A stretch of DNA of 64,000 nt, taken from assembly GCF_029894425.1 (NCBI RefSeq), contig NZ_JARXYJ010000001.1, positions 5,394,001 to 5,458,000 on the forward strand, in the 5' to 3' direction. Each line of letters opens with the position of its first letter. Position 1 is the first letter of the stretch. The stretch is from Streptomyces sp. SAI-127. Its GTDB lineage: Bacteria > Actinomycetota > Actinomycetes > Streptomycetales > Streptomycetaceae. The notes under the pieces are model-generated. The model saw nothing but the letters and a program-made list of their open reading frames with translations, had not been told where the DNA came from and did no database searches. The position numbers were made by a program, and so were the translations under genes. Below, piece after piece: positions 32,833-40,689 of this stretch.

Positions 32833-34341
32833 ATGGGCCCAGGACCGGAGCACATCCGCCGCTGGGAGTCGGGAGCACTCGCGCACGCCGTGACGGACCC
32901 CTTCGGCCAGGGCCCCGTCCCCTGGCTGCGCGGCAGTGAGACGTACTTCGACGACACCGGCCAGGTGGTCCCGTGGTACGTCGAGACGGACCCCGCCCAC
33001 ACCCCCAAGGAGGGCGCCCCGCGCATCCCCTCCCCCCGCACCGCCCCCGGCGGCGGCCCCCGCTCGGCCGACGACGTCCGCCGTCAGATCAAGGGCTTCA
33101 CCTCGACCGGCGCGGTGGCCCCCGGCGAGGCCGTCGACTTCCACATCACCGTCGACCCGCCGCAGGAGTTCGGCGTCGACATCTACCGCATCGGCCACTA
33201 CGGCGGCGACGGCGCGGCGAAGATCACCACCAGCCCCCGCCTCTCCGGCATCGTCCAGCCCTCACCGCTGACCGCGGACCGCACGGTCTCCTGTCACCAC
33301 TGGTGGCTGTCCTGGCGGCTGCAGATCCCGTCCTACTGGAGCGTCGGCGCGTATGTCGCCGTCCTCACGACCGCCGACGGCTACCGCTCCCACATCCCCT
33401 TCACGGTCCGCGAGAACCATCCCGCGGACTTACTGCTCCTCCTGCCCGACGTCACCTGGCAGGCGTACAACCTCTATCCCGAGGACGGCCGCACCGGCGC
33501 CAGCCTCTACCACGCCTGGGACGAACAGGGCCGGCTCCTCGGCGAGGCCGACGCAGCGACCACGGTCTCCTTCGACCGGCCGTACGCGGGCGCGGGCCTG
33601 CCGATGCACGTCGGCCACGCCTACGACTTCATCCGCTTCGCCGAGCGCTACGGCTACGACCTCGCCTACGCAGACGCCCGCGACCTGCACGCCGGCCGGC
33701 TCGACCCCACCCGGTACCGGGGCCTGGTCTTCCCCGGCCACGACGAGTACTGGTCGACGGCCATGCGCCGCACGGTCGAGCGAGCCCGCGACAGCGGCAC
33801 CTCTCTCGTCTTCCTGTCCGCCAACACCATGTACTGGCAGGTCGAGTTGGGCCCCTCGCCGTCCGGTGTCCCGGACCGTCTGCTGACCTGCCGCAAACGC
33901 AGGGGCCCGGGCAAACCGGCGCTCTGGCGCGAAGTCGACCGCCCCGAACAGCAGTTGGTCGGCATCCAGTACGCGGGAAGGGTGCCCGAGCCCCACCCCC
34001 TGATCGTCCGCAACGCCGAGCACTGGCTGTGGGAGGCGACCGGTGCGCAGGAGGGCGACGAACTCCCCGGCATGGTCGCGGGCGAGGCCGACCGCTACTT
34101 CCCGCGCACCCCGCTGCCGGAGCACGACGACCGCATCCTGCTCGCCCACTCGCCGTACGCCGACAGCGAGGGCGCCCTCCGCCACCAGGAGACGTCCCTC
34201 TACCGCGCCCCCTCCGGCGCCCTGGTCTTCGCCGCCGGCACCTTCGCCTGGTCCCCGGCACTGGACCGCCCGGGCCACGTCGACACCCGCGTCCAGCGCG
34301 CCACCGCCAACCTCCTGGACCGCATCTGCAAGCGTGACTGA
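32833..34341 (+). CDS. N,N-dimethylformamidase beta-subunit-like protein
   Basis: 502 residues from ATG 32833 (GGGGAG 6 nt upstream). Contains an N-terminal beta-sandwich (FTSTGAVAPGEAVDFHITVDPPQEFGVDIYRIGHYGG) and a C-terminal domain with YAGAGLPMHVGHAYDFIRFAERYGYDLAYADARDL and FPGHDEYWSTAMRRTVERARDSGTSLVFLSANTMYWQVE, characteristic of the family named after DMFase beta. The enzyme's alpha subunit is absent, so the formamide substrate is not implied. A 166-nt, relatively AT-rich leader precedes it. Substrate unknown. Confidence 0.85.
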   Translation: MGPGPEHIRRWESGALAHAVTDPFGQGPVPWLRGSETYFDDTGQVVPWYVETDPAHTPKEGAPRIPSPRTAPGGGPRSADDVRRQIKGFTSTGAVAPGEAVDFHITVDPPQEFGVDIYRIGHYGGDGAAKITTSPRLSGIVQPSPLTADRTVSCHHWWLSWRLQIPSYWSVGAYVAVLTTADGYRSHIPFTVRENHPADLLLLLPDVTWQAYNLYPEDGRTGASLYHAWDEQGRLLGEADAATTVSFDRPYAGAGLPMHVGHAYDFIRFAERYGYDLAYADARDLHAGRLDPTRYRGLVFPGHDEYWSTAMRRTVERARDSGTSLVFLSANTMYWQVELGPSPSGVPDRLLTCRKRRGPGKPALWREVDRPEQQLVGIQYAGRVPEPHPLIVRNAEHWLWEATGAQEGDELPGMVAGEADRYFPRTPLPEHDDRILLAHSPYADSEGALRHQETSLYRAPSGALVFAAGTFAWSPALDRPGHVDTRVQRATANLLDRICKRD

Positions 34342-34446
34342 GTTCACCCAGCAGCACACCCACCGCTCCCTCAGCGCACCCCAAGTCCAAGGTCAGCGCC
34401 CCGTACGGGACAATCGACCCGTTGGACATACTCACGGGGAGGAACC

Positions 34447-35346
34447 GTGTCCGGATTCGTAGAAAAGCCCGAGCCGCTCCAGGTTCCGGGCCTGGTGCAC
34501 CTGCACACCGGCAAGGTGCGCGAGCTGTACCAGAACGAGGCGGGCGACCTCGTGATGGTCGCCAGTGACCGCATCTCCGCCTTCGACTGGGTGCTGCCGA
34601 CCGAGATCCCCGACAAGGGCCGCGTCCTCACCCAGCTGTCTCTGTGGTGGTTCGACCAGATCGCCGACCTGCTGCCGAACCACGTCCTGAGTACGGCCGT
34701 ACCGGAAGGCGCCCCCGCCGACTGGGCGGGCCGCACCATGGTCTGCAAGTCGCTCCAGATGGTCCCCGTGGAAGCCGTCGCCCGCGGCTATCTCACCGGC
34801 TCCGGACTGCTGGAGTACAACGAGTCCCGGACGGTCTGCGGCCTCGCCCTCCCCGAGGGCCTGGTCGACGGCAGCGAGCTCCCCGCCCCGATCTTCACCC
34901 CGGCCACCAAGGCCGCCGTCGGCGAGCACGACGAGAACGTCTCCTACGAGGAGGTCGCCCGCCAGGTCGGCGCCGACACCGCGGCCCAGCTGCGCCAGGC
35001 GACCCTCGGGGTGTACTCACGGGGCCGGGACATCGCCCGCGACCGCGGGATCATCCTCGCGGACACCAAGTTCGAGTTCGGCTTCGACGGGGAGACCCTG
35101 GTCGTCGCGGACGAGGTCCTCACGCCGGACTCCTCCCGCTTCTGGCCGGCCGATCAGTGGGAGCCGGGGCACGCGCAGCCGTCGTACGACAAGCAGTTCG
35201 TGCGCGACTGGCTGACCTCGGCGGAGTCCGGCTGGGACAGGAAGAGCGAGCGGCCCCCGCCGCCGCTGCCGCAGGAGGTCGTGGACCGTACCCGCGCCAA
35301 GTACATCGAGGCGTACGAGCGTCTGACGGGCATGAGCTGGTCGTAA
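34447..35346 (+). CDS. purC: SAICAR synthetase
   Basis: CAIR + aspartate + ATP to SAICAR. 299 residues (the long, actinobacterial/fungal-like form). Visible motifs: HTGKVRELYQNEAGDLVMVASDRISAFDWVLPTEIPDKG, EAVARGYLTGSG, and ILADTKFEFGFDGETLVVADEVLTPDSSRFWP. GTG start with GGGGAGG upstream. Monocistronic, closed by a bidirectional terminator shared with the opposing tRNA-Gly. Confidence 0.97.
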   Translation: MSGFVEKPEPLQVPGLVHLHTGKVRELYQNEAGDLVMVASDRISAFDWVLPTEIPDKGRVLTQLSLWWFDQIADLLPNHVLSTAVPEGAPADWAGRTMVCKSLQMVPVEAVARGYLTGSGLLEYNESRTVCGLALPEGLVDGSELPAPIFTPATKAAVGEHDENVSYEEVARQVGADTAAQLRQATLGVYSRGRDIARDRGIILADTKFEFGFDGETLVVADEVLTPDSSRFWPADQWEPGHAQPSYDKQFVRDWLTSAESGWDRKSERPPPPLPQEVVDRTRAKYIEAYERLTGMSWS

Positions 35347-35358
35347 CGTCGTAACGGA

Positions 35359-35388
35359 AAAGCCCCCCGGTGAATACCGGGGGGCTTT
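35359..35388. terminator. Bidirectional terminator between purC and tRNA-Gly(GCC)
   Basis: AAAGCCCCCCGGT pairs with ACCGGGGGGCTTT across a GAAT loop, with A/T runs on both sides, so it can stop purC transcripts and leftward tRNA transcripts. Confidence 0.9.
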
Positions 35389-35397
35389 CGCCAACAG

Positions 35398-35470
35398 AGC
35401 GAACGACGAGGTTCGAACTCGCGACCTCAACCTTGGCAAGGTTGCGCTCTACCAACTGAGCTACGTTCGC
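35398..35470 (-). tRNA. tRNA-Gly(GCC), first copy
   Basis: 73 nt. Acceptor GCGAACG/CGTTCGC, U73; D loop with GG (AGTTGGTA); anticodon stem CAACC/GGTTG, loop TTGCCAA gives GCC. T arm CGAG-TTCGAAC normal. Confidence 0.95.
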
Positions 35471-35492
35471 ATGCGCCGTGGCGCGAGAACCA

Positions 35493-36101
35493 CTATACCC
35501 AACCTCGCTCGCGTGCGAGGCGCACGGCCGTGTGACGGTTCTCGGCCCCCAGCTTGGAGACGGCCGACGACAGATAGTTCCGTACGGTCCCCTGCGACAG
35601 CGCGGCCCGTTCGGCGATCTCCGCGACGGGCGCCCCGTCGGCGGCGAGTTCCAGTACCTCGGCCTCCCGCGCGGTGAGGGGGGAGTCCCCGGCGGAGATC
35701 GCGTCGGCGGCCAATTCGGGGTCGACGTAACGGTTTCCCTCGTGCACCGTGCGGATGATCTCCGCGAGCCGCTGCGCGCTCACGGTCTTGGGAACGAACC
35801 CCCGCACACCGGCCTCCAGCGCCCGCTTGAGATGCCCGGGCCGCCCGTGACTGGTGACGATCAGCACCTTGCACGAGGGCAGCTCGGTCCGCAGGGATGT
35901 GGCGACCTTCACACCGTCCGCGCCGGGCATCTGGAGATCGAGTACGGCCACGTCGGGCTCGTGCGCCCGCGCCATCGCCAGCGCTTCGGGACCGGTCGCC
36001 GCCTCCGCGACGATCGCGAGGTCGTCCTCCAGGGACAGCAGCGCGGCAAGCGCGCCCCGAATCAAATGCTCGTCATCAGCGAGCAACACCCGCACGCTCA
36101 C
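35493..36101 (-). CDS. NarL/LuxR-family response regulator
   Basis: 202 residues from GTG 36101. Receiver domain with acidic pocket VLLADDE (about 5-11), phospho-acceptor in VAVLDLQMP (Asp about 55), LIVTSHG and GFVPK (Lys about 104); LuxR HTH near 140-200 (LTAREAEVLELAADGAPVAEIAERAALSQGTVRNYLS). Partner of the kinase upstream, which lies behind 320 nt of tandem repeats. It probably regulates the linked ABC exporter, as DesR- or YvfU-type systems do. The start codon itself lies at the edge of the repeat array. Confidence 0.93.
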   Translation of the reverse strand: MSVRVLLADDEHLIRGALAALLSLEDDLAIVAEAATGPEALAMARAHEPDVAVLDLQMPGADGVKVATSLRTELPSCKVLIVTSHGRPGHLKRALEAGVRGFVPKTVSAQRLAEIIRTVHEGNRYVDPELAADAISAGDSPLTAREAEVLELAADGAPVAEIAERAALSQGTVRNYLSSAVSKLGAENRHTAVRLARERGWV

Positions 36102-36421
36102 GAGCCCATCCCCTCGAACAGCACGCGCACGGTCACGAGCGCGCCCACCCCGTCGAACACGCGCCCACCCCCGCCGACACCACACGTACGGTCACGAACC
36201 CATCCCCCCGACACCACCTGCACGGTCACGAGGCCATCCCCTCGAACAGCACGCGCACGGTCACGAGCGCGCCCACCCCCTCGAACACGCGCCCACCCCC
36301 GCCGACACCACACGCACGGTCACGAGACGACCTCCGGAACACCACGTGCACGGTCACGGACCACCCCCTCCCACACCACCCGCGCGATCAAGAACCCATC
36401 CCTCCGACGCCACGCGCCCCA
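36102..36421 (-). repeat. Tandem array derived from the response regulator's start region
   Basis: Between the kinase stop and the regulator start the minus strand repeats units of the form CTCGTGACCGTGCGCGTGCT followed by GTTCGAGGGGATGGG. ACGGTCACG (plus strand) occurs six times exactly. A larger duplication of about 128 bp is visible (anchors at 36106 and 36234). The units resemble the regulator's own GGGATGGGCTC-GTGAGCGTGCGGGTG start. Copies toward 36421 are most decayed. No independent gene is seen in the 320 nt. Confidence 0.85.
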
Positions 36422-37636
36422 TCACAAGCCCCCCTCCATCGCCCCCAGCGGCACCTCCGCCACCAGCCGGAACACGCCCCCGCGGACAGGTCCCGCCTCC
36501 AGCGTCCCCGCCACGGCCGCGAGTCGCTCACGCAGTCCGGCGAGCCCGGACCCGCCGGTGCCCGGTGAGCGCGACGCCCCGTCGTTCTCCACGGTCAGCA
36601 CCACCCGCTCCCCCTCGCTCCGCAGAGCCACCACGCACAGCTTGGCGTCCCCGTGCCGCAGGACGTTCGTGGTGGCCTCCCGTACCACCCAGCCGAGCGC
36701 CGACTGCACCTCGGCGGGCAGCCCGTTCGGCTCCCCGGTGACCGTGCAGGTGATGCCCGCGGCGGTCAGCACCCCTTGCGCTCCCGTGAGTTCGATCCCG
36801 AGATCGGCCTCCCGGTAGCCCCGTACGACATCCCGCACCTCGCGCTGCGTCTCGTGTGCGATCCGCTGCACCTCGGTCATCTGGTCCACGGCCTCGTCCC
36901 GCCCCCGGCGCGCCAGCTGCACGGCCAGTTCGCTCTTCAACGCGATCACGGCCAGGTTCCGCCCCATCACGTCGTGCAGGTCCCGCCCGAACCGCAGCCG
37001 TTCCTCGGCGACGGCGAGCCGCGCGCGGGTCTCCCGGGCCGTGTCGAGTTCGTAGACGGCGTTCAGGAGCCAGACGGAGAAGACGGAGGTGAAGGCGAGG
37101 AAGCCGGCGGCAACCAGCACCACCATCCCGGTGACCAGTGACTCCGGGACGCCGTAACCCAGGGGAAAGCCACCGAGCGCGGCGCCCGCGGCGATGCCGC
37201 CCACGAGCGCGAGCACCCGCCGTCGCCTGCGGACGCCGAGCGCGCCGATCCCGGCCGCGAAGGTCAGCACGCCCACGAAGACCGAGACCGCCGCCCTGTC
37301 GAGACCGTCGTCGTCCGGACCCCGCTCGGCGATGCCGATCACCGCGACGGAGATGACCACGGTGACCGCCCCGAGCACCCACAGCATCCGCACCGGCTGC
37401 TCGCGCCGCCCACGCGTCCAGTCCAGCGCCCGCGACGCGGTCACCGCACACACCACGGCATGCGCGCACACCAGCAGCACCAGCCAGACCGCGAGCTGCC
37501 CCGTCACCTTCCCGAAGACCGGCAGTCCGACCGAGGCGACGTAGATCAGCGCGAAGAAGTGGAACGACCAGCGCGTGTACGTCTCCACCTTCGCCGGCGT
37601 GCTCTTGCGCCGCCACCAGCCCCCTGCCTCGCGCAT
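36422..37636 (-). CDS. HisKA_3-type sensor histidine kinase
   Basis: 404 residues from ATG 37636 (GGGGAG close upstream). About four to five membrane helices in residues 25-180 with little extracellular sequence; HisKA_3 with the phospho-acceptor in RFGRDLHDVMGRNLAVIALKSELA (His about 217); HATPase with WVVREATTNVLRHGDAKLC and GSGLAGLRERLAAVAGTLEAG. This is the DesK-like architecture that senses membrane or drug stress. It follows the ABC permease by 14 nt in the same operon. Confidence 0.93.
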   Translation of the reverse strand: MREAGGWWRRKSTPAKVETYTRWSFHFFALIYVASVGLPVFGKVTGQLAVWLVLLVCAHAVVCAVTASRALDWTRGRREQPVRMLWVLGAVTVVISVAVIGIAERGPDDDGLDRAAVSVFVGVLTFAAGIGALGVRRRRRVLALVGGIAAGAALGGFPLGYGVPESLVTGMVVLVAAGFLAFTSVFSVWLLNAVYELDTARETRARLAVAEERLRFGRDLHDVMGRNLAVIALKSELAVQLARRGRDEAVDQMTEVQRIAHETQREVRDVVRGYREADLGIELTGAQGVLTAAGITCTVTGEPNGLPAEVQSALGWVVREATTNVLRHGDAKLCVVALRSEGERVVLTVENDGASRSPGTGGSGLAGLRERLAAVAGTLEAGPVRGGVFRLVAEVPLGAMEGGL

Positions 37637-37650
37637 GCTCTCCCCGTACG

Positions 37651-38424
37651 TCAGCGCCTCGGCTCCCACCGGAACCACCGCTGTACAGCAAACACGGCCA
37701 GCACGGTCCAGGCCACCGCGGTCCCGATGGCGCCCAGGGCCTCGTACGCCGAGAGCGTGCCCGCCCAGCCGCCGCGGACCAGGGTGATCACGGGCGACAG
37801 CGGCAGCAGTTCGCACACCGACGCGAACCTGTCGGGCAGCATTTCCAGGGGTACGGTGACGCCCGAGAGGACCATCGAGATGATCACGAACGGCAGCGTG
37901 GTGACCTGCGCGCTCTCCACGGTCCGGGTCACGGCCGCCGTCACGGCCGCGAGCGCGGCGCACATCACCAGACCCAGCAGCAGTCCCAGGGCGGCGAGAT
38001 GGGGCGCGTGCGGAGCGGGCACGTCGAGCAGGGCCGTGCTCGCGGCCACCAGCACCAGGGACTGCGTGAGCCCGGTCGCGCCGATCGGCAGCGCGGTGCC
38101 GCAGAGGATCTCGACGTCCCGCAGCTCCCCGGTGCGCAGCCGCTTCAGCACCAGTTCCTCGCGCCGGGAGGTGTAGATCGCGACGAGGGCGCCGTACACA
38201 CCGAACAACAGGGCGAAGCCGACCGCGGCCGGCAGCAGGACCAGGCCGACGCTCAGCCCGGCCTCCTCGACGTCCATGTCGTCCACGACGGACCGCAGGC
38301 TGAACGGTAGCGCGAGCGGCACCAGCACGGCCGCGACGAGCGTGGCCTTGCTGCGTCCGAGCAGCGTGAACTCGGCGCGGGCGAGGGCGCCCAGCCTGCT
38401 GGTGGGAGTGGTGACCGTGCTCAT
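37651..38424 (-). CDS. ABC-2 type transporter permease
   Basis: 257 residues with six predicted membrane helices; LARAEFTLLGRSKATLVAAVLVPLALPF, then SRREELVLKRLRTGELRDVEILCGTALP and VLSGVTVPLEMLPDRFASVCELLPLSPV are typical of bacteriocin/drug-export ABC-2 permeases. Its ATG overlaps the stop of the ATPase gene (ATGA), so the two are translationally coupled and form a half-transporter pair. Substrate unknown. Confidence 0.93.
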   Translation of the reverse strand: MSTVTTPTSRLGALARAEFTLLGRSKATLVAAVLVPLALPFSLRSVVDDMDVEEAGLSVGLVLLPAAVGFALLFGVYGALVAIYTSRREELVLKRLRTGELRDVEILCGTALPIGATGLTQSLVLVAASTALLDVPAPHAPHLAALGLLLGLVMCAALAAVTAAVTRTVESAQVTTLPFVIISMVLSGVTVPLEMLPDRFASVCELLPLSPVITLVRGGWAGTLSAYEALGAIGTAVAWTVLAVFAVQRWFRWEPRR

Positions 38425-39359
38425 ACCGACACCTCCTCACGCGCCGCGATCCCCAGGAACGCCTCCTCCAGCGAGGCCGACCGCACATCGAGCCGCCGCA
38501 GTTCGACCCCGGCCCTTCCGGCCCACACCAGCAGTTCGGTGGCCGTCCGCTGCAGCTCCCGCGTCCGAAGCCGTACGAGCCCGCCGTCGATCTCGTGTCC
38601 GCACACCCCCAGCTCCCCGAGCGGTGGCAGGTCTCCCACGAAGTACCCCTCCGGCAACTCGAACGAGATCCGCGCCGGCTGCGCGGCGGTCACCTCGGCA
38701 GGTGTCCCCGTGGCCGCGATCCGCCCCTCGTGGAGGATGGCCAGCCGGTCGGCGAGATCCTCGGCCTCCTCCAGGTAGTGCGTGGTGAGCAGCACGGTCG
38801 TGCCACGGTCCCGCAGCGCCCGCACCAACTCCCAGGTGTCCCGGCGCCCTTCGGCGTCGAGTCCGGTCGTCGGCTCGTCGAGGAACAGCACCTCGGGGTC
38901 GCCGAGCAGCGCGAGCGCCAGGTCGAGGCGCCGCCGCTCGCCTCCGGACAACTGCTTGACCCGTACGCCGGTCCGCCGCGCGAGCCCGACGAGTTCCAGC
39001 ACCTCGAGCGGCGGCCGGGCCCCGCTGACGCAGCCCGCCCACATCCGCGCGGTCTCGTCGACGGTCAGCTCGGACGGGAAGCCGCCCTCCTGGAGCATCA
39101 CCCCGGTACGCGGGCGCACGGCGGCCCGCTCGGCGTACGGATCATGGCCCAGGACGCGGATCCGCCCGTCGGTCGGCGGGGCGAGCCCCTCGAGGAGTTC
39201 GACGGTGGACGTCTTGCCGGCGCCGTTGGTGCCGAGCAGGGCGAAGACCTCTCCGCGGTCCACGGTGAAGCTGATTCCCCGCACGGCCTCGAACCCGCCC
39301 CCGTACACACGCCGTAGGCCGGTGACCTCAATCACGTGTTCGTGTTCGTCGGTGTTCAT
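38421..39359 (-). CDS. ABC transporter ATP-binding protein
   Basis: 312 residues. Walker A GTNGAGKT (about 43-50), signature LSGGERRRLDLALALLG (about 138-154), Walker B EVLFLDEPTTGLD (about 155-170), H-loop TTHYLEEAE. The C-terminal extension matches DrrA-type drug exporters. It is the first gene of the ATPase-permease-kinase-regulator operon; palindromic sites precede it (39388-39429). Confidence 0.95.
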   Translation of the reverse strand: MNTDEHEHVIEVTGLRRVYGGGFEAVRGISFTVDRGEVFALLGTNGAGKTSTVELLEGLAPPTDGRIRVLGHDPYAERAAVRPRTGVMLQEGGFPSELTVDETARMWAGCVSGARPPLEVLELVGLARRTGVRVKQLSGGERRRLDLALALLGDPEVLFLDEPTTGLDAEGRRDTWELVRALRDRGTTVLLTTHYLEEAEDLADRLAILHEGRIAATGTPAEVTAAQPARISFELPEGYFVGDLPPLGELGVCGHEIDGGLVRLRTRELQRTATELLVWAGRAGVELRRLDVRSASLEEAFLGIAAREEVSV

Positions 39360-39387
39360 GAAGCCAGCGTCCCGGCGGACCGGATGC

Positions 39388-39429
39388 GACAGCAGTGCGG
39401 GCTGTCACCACTCCGTATGACAAATGTCA
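39388..39429 (-). promoter_or_regulatory. Two inverted repeats upstream of the ABC/two-component operon
   Basis: GACAGC-N7-GCTGTC (39388-39406) and TGACAAATGTCA (39418-39429) lie 28-70 nt upstream of the first start codon. They share the TGACA/TGTCA half-site and are good candidates for binding of the operon's own response regulator. Not proven. Confidence 0.5.
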
Positions 39430-39451
39430 GACGGTGCACCGGGCCATGAAA

Positions 39452-39482
39452 AAAGACCCCGGTCGCGATGACCGGGGTCTTC
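39452..39482 (-). terminator. Intrinsic terminator after tRNA-Gly(GCC), second copy
   Basis: AGACCCCGGT (39454-39463) pairs with ACCGGGGTCT (39471-39480); read leftwards it is followed by a T-rich run (TTTTTT). Confidence 0.85.
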
Positions 39483-39489
39483 TTCGTGG

Positions 39490-39562
39490 AGCGGACGACC
39501 AGGTTCGAACTGGCGACCTCAACCTTGGCAAGGTTGCGCTCTACCAACTGAGCTACGTCCGC
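39490..39562 (-). tRNA. tRNA-Gly(GCC), second copy
   Basis: 73 nt, acceptor GCGGACG/CGTCCGC, U73; anticodon arm identical to the first copy (loop TTGCCAA, GCC). Differs from the first copy in acceptor and T stems. Canonical D loop GG and T loop TTCGAAC. Confidence 0.95.
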
Positions 39563-39642
39563 ATTGCCTCCGACCGGCTCTCACCGATCGGCGCGGGCAC
39601 CATCCTACCCGATCCACCAGAGTGGTCCGGACGGCGATGCAG

Positions 39643-39714
39643 AGCGGGTGACAGGAATTGCACACTGCGCCTTCCCCCTGGAAGGGGGATGTTCTACTAC
39701 TGAACTACACCCGC
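39643..39714 (-). tRNA. tRNA-Gly(UCC) with aberrant T and D arms
   Basis: 72 nt. Acceptor GCGGGTG/CACCCGC, U73; anticodon stem TCCCC/GGGGA with loop CTTCCAG gives UCC. The D loop is AGTAGTA (A at position 18 instead of G). The T region reads CAGTG-TGCAATT-CCTGT: TGC replaces TTC and the normal five-pair T stem cannot form (only 53-61 and a G-T pair match); a shifted four-pair stem GCAG/CTGT is possible. The two GCC tRNAs in the window are canonical by comparison. Either an unusual decoder of GGA or a specialised glycyl-tRNA. Confidence 0.85.
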
Positions 39715-39838
39715 GTGTACTCCGTGAGCTGGGCCTTTTCGGCCTCGCCCCTCGGCGTGCTCCAGACTCTAGCTGACCAGGTGGGGTGCAACGCAAGTCG
39801 GTTGGCCCGAGGGGCGGGTGACCCGGCGTCGACGGGCG

Positions 39839-40156
39839 CTACCGCGCCTCGGCGAACGCCTCGTAGACCTTCTTGGGGATCCGTCCGCGGGCGGGGACGT
39901 CCATCTTGTTGGCCTGGGCCCAGGCCCGGACGGCCGCCGGGTCGGGAGCGACCTCGGTCTGCCGGTACGCCTTGCCGGACCTGGACCGCTTGCGGCCGGC
40001 CTCCACGTAGGGCTCGAGTGCCTTACGCAGTTTCTTGGCATTGGCTTGATTCAGGTCGATCTCGTACGACTTGCCGTCGAGTCCGAAGGCGATCGTTTCC
40101 GCCGCTTCCGAGCCGTCGATGTCGTCAAAGAGAGTGACCACGACCTTCTGCGCCAC
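39839..40156 (-). CDS. Lsr2-family nucleoid-associated protein (paralogue)
   Basis: 105 residues from GTG 40156. N-terminal dimerisation domain (AQKVVVTLFDDIDGSEAAETIAFGLDGKSYEIDL), then the C-terminal DNA-binding domain with AVRAWAQANKMDVPARGRIPKKVYEAF; the RGR core that inserts into the minor groove of AT-rich DNA is present. Streptomyces carry two Lsr2 proteins; location beside purS suggests the second, LsrL-type one. It would silence AT-rich foreign DNA. The divergent AT-rich intergenic region is a likely target of its own. Confidence 0.94.
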   Translation of the reverse strand: MAQKVVVTLFDDIDGSEAAETIAFGLDGKSYEIDLNQANAKKLRKALEPYVEAGRKRSRSGKAYRQTEVAPDPAAVRAWAQANKMDVPARGRIPKKVYEAFAEAR

Positions 40157-40425
40157 GAATATCGGTCCCTTCGTGCGGCACGTTGTCAATTCATTTGTAC
40201 AGTGCCCGACAATGCATTGTGAAGCTCGACTAAATCCTTCCGCGTGTCCGAGCGCAATAGGTATCGGGTGTCGATCTGAGATCTTTCCGGGAAATTTTCA
40301 CGGACGTCCGCCCCGGTGCTGGGCCGTGATGGCCGTCACGTAGTTTCCTACAACTCAACGCGCGTAGAAATTTTGTGCGGGTAGTCTGAAGGAACCTGCT
40401 CAGCACCACACCACCGGGAGTGCCA
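40157..40425. promoter_or_regulatory. AT-rich divergent promoter region of lsr2-like and purS
   Basis: 269 nt clearly richer in A/T than the rest of the window (for example AAATTTTCACGG and GTAGAAATTTTG). It contains a perfect palindrome CAATGCATTG (40210-40219). It must hold both promoters and is the kind of DNA Lsr2 binds. Individual -35/-10 elements are not certain. Confidence 0.5.
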
Positions 40426-40689
40426 GTGGCACGCGTCGTAGTCGACGTCATGCTCAAGCCGGAGATCCTCGACCCCCAGGGCCAGGCGGTGCAGCGTGCA
40501 CTGCCGCGACTGGGTTTCGACGGCATCTCGGACGTACGTCAGGGAAAGCGATTCGAACTGGAAGTTGACGGACCGGTCGACGAGGCCGCGCTCGCCCGCA
40601 TCCACGATCTTGCGGAATCCTTCCTCGCCAACACCGTGATCGAGGACTTCACCGTCAAGGTGGAGGAAGTCGCGGAGGCCGCGAAGTGA
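40426..40689 (+). CDS. purS: Phosphoribosylformylglycinamidine synthase subunit PurS
   Basis: 87 residues from GTG 40426, preferred over GTG 40420 because GGGAG lies 5 nt upstream. [48 protein letters not shown] is the full PurS fold. PurS bridges PurQ and small-type PurL in the FGAM synthase complex (FGAR + Gln + ATP to FGAM). First gene of purSQL, overlapping purQ. Confidence 0.96.
   Translation: MARVVVDVMLKPEILDPQGQAVQRALPRLGFDGISDVRQGKRFELEVDGPVDEAALARIHDLAESFLANTVIEDFTVKVEEVAEAAK

Noticed and set aside
36102..36421. Possible CRISPR array because of regularly recurring CACGGTCACG
   Set aside because: Spacing is irregular, the intervening sequences are themselves similar, and units derive from the neighbouring start region; no cas genes.
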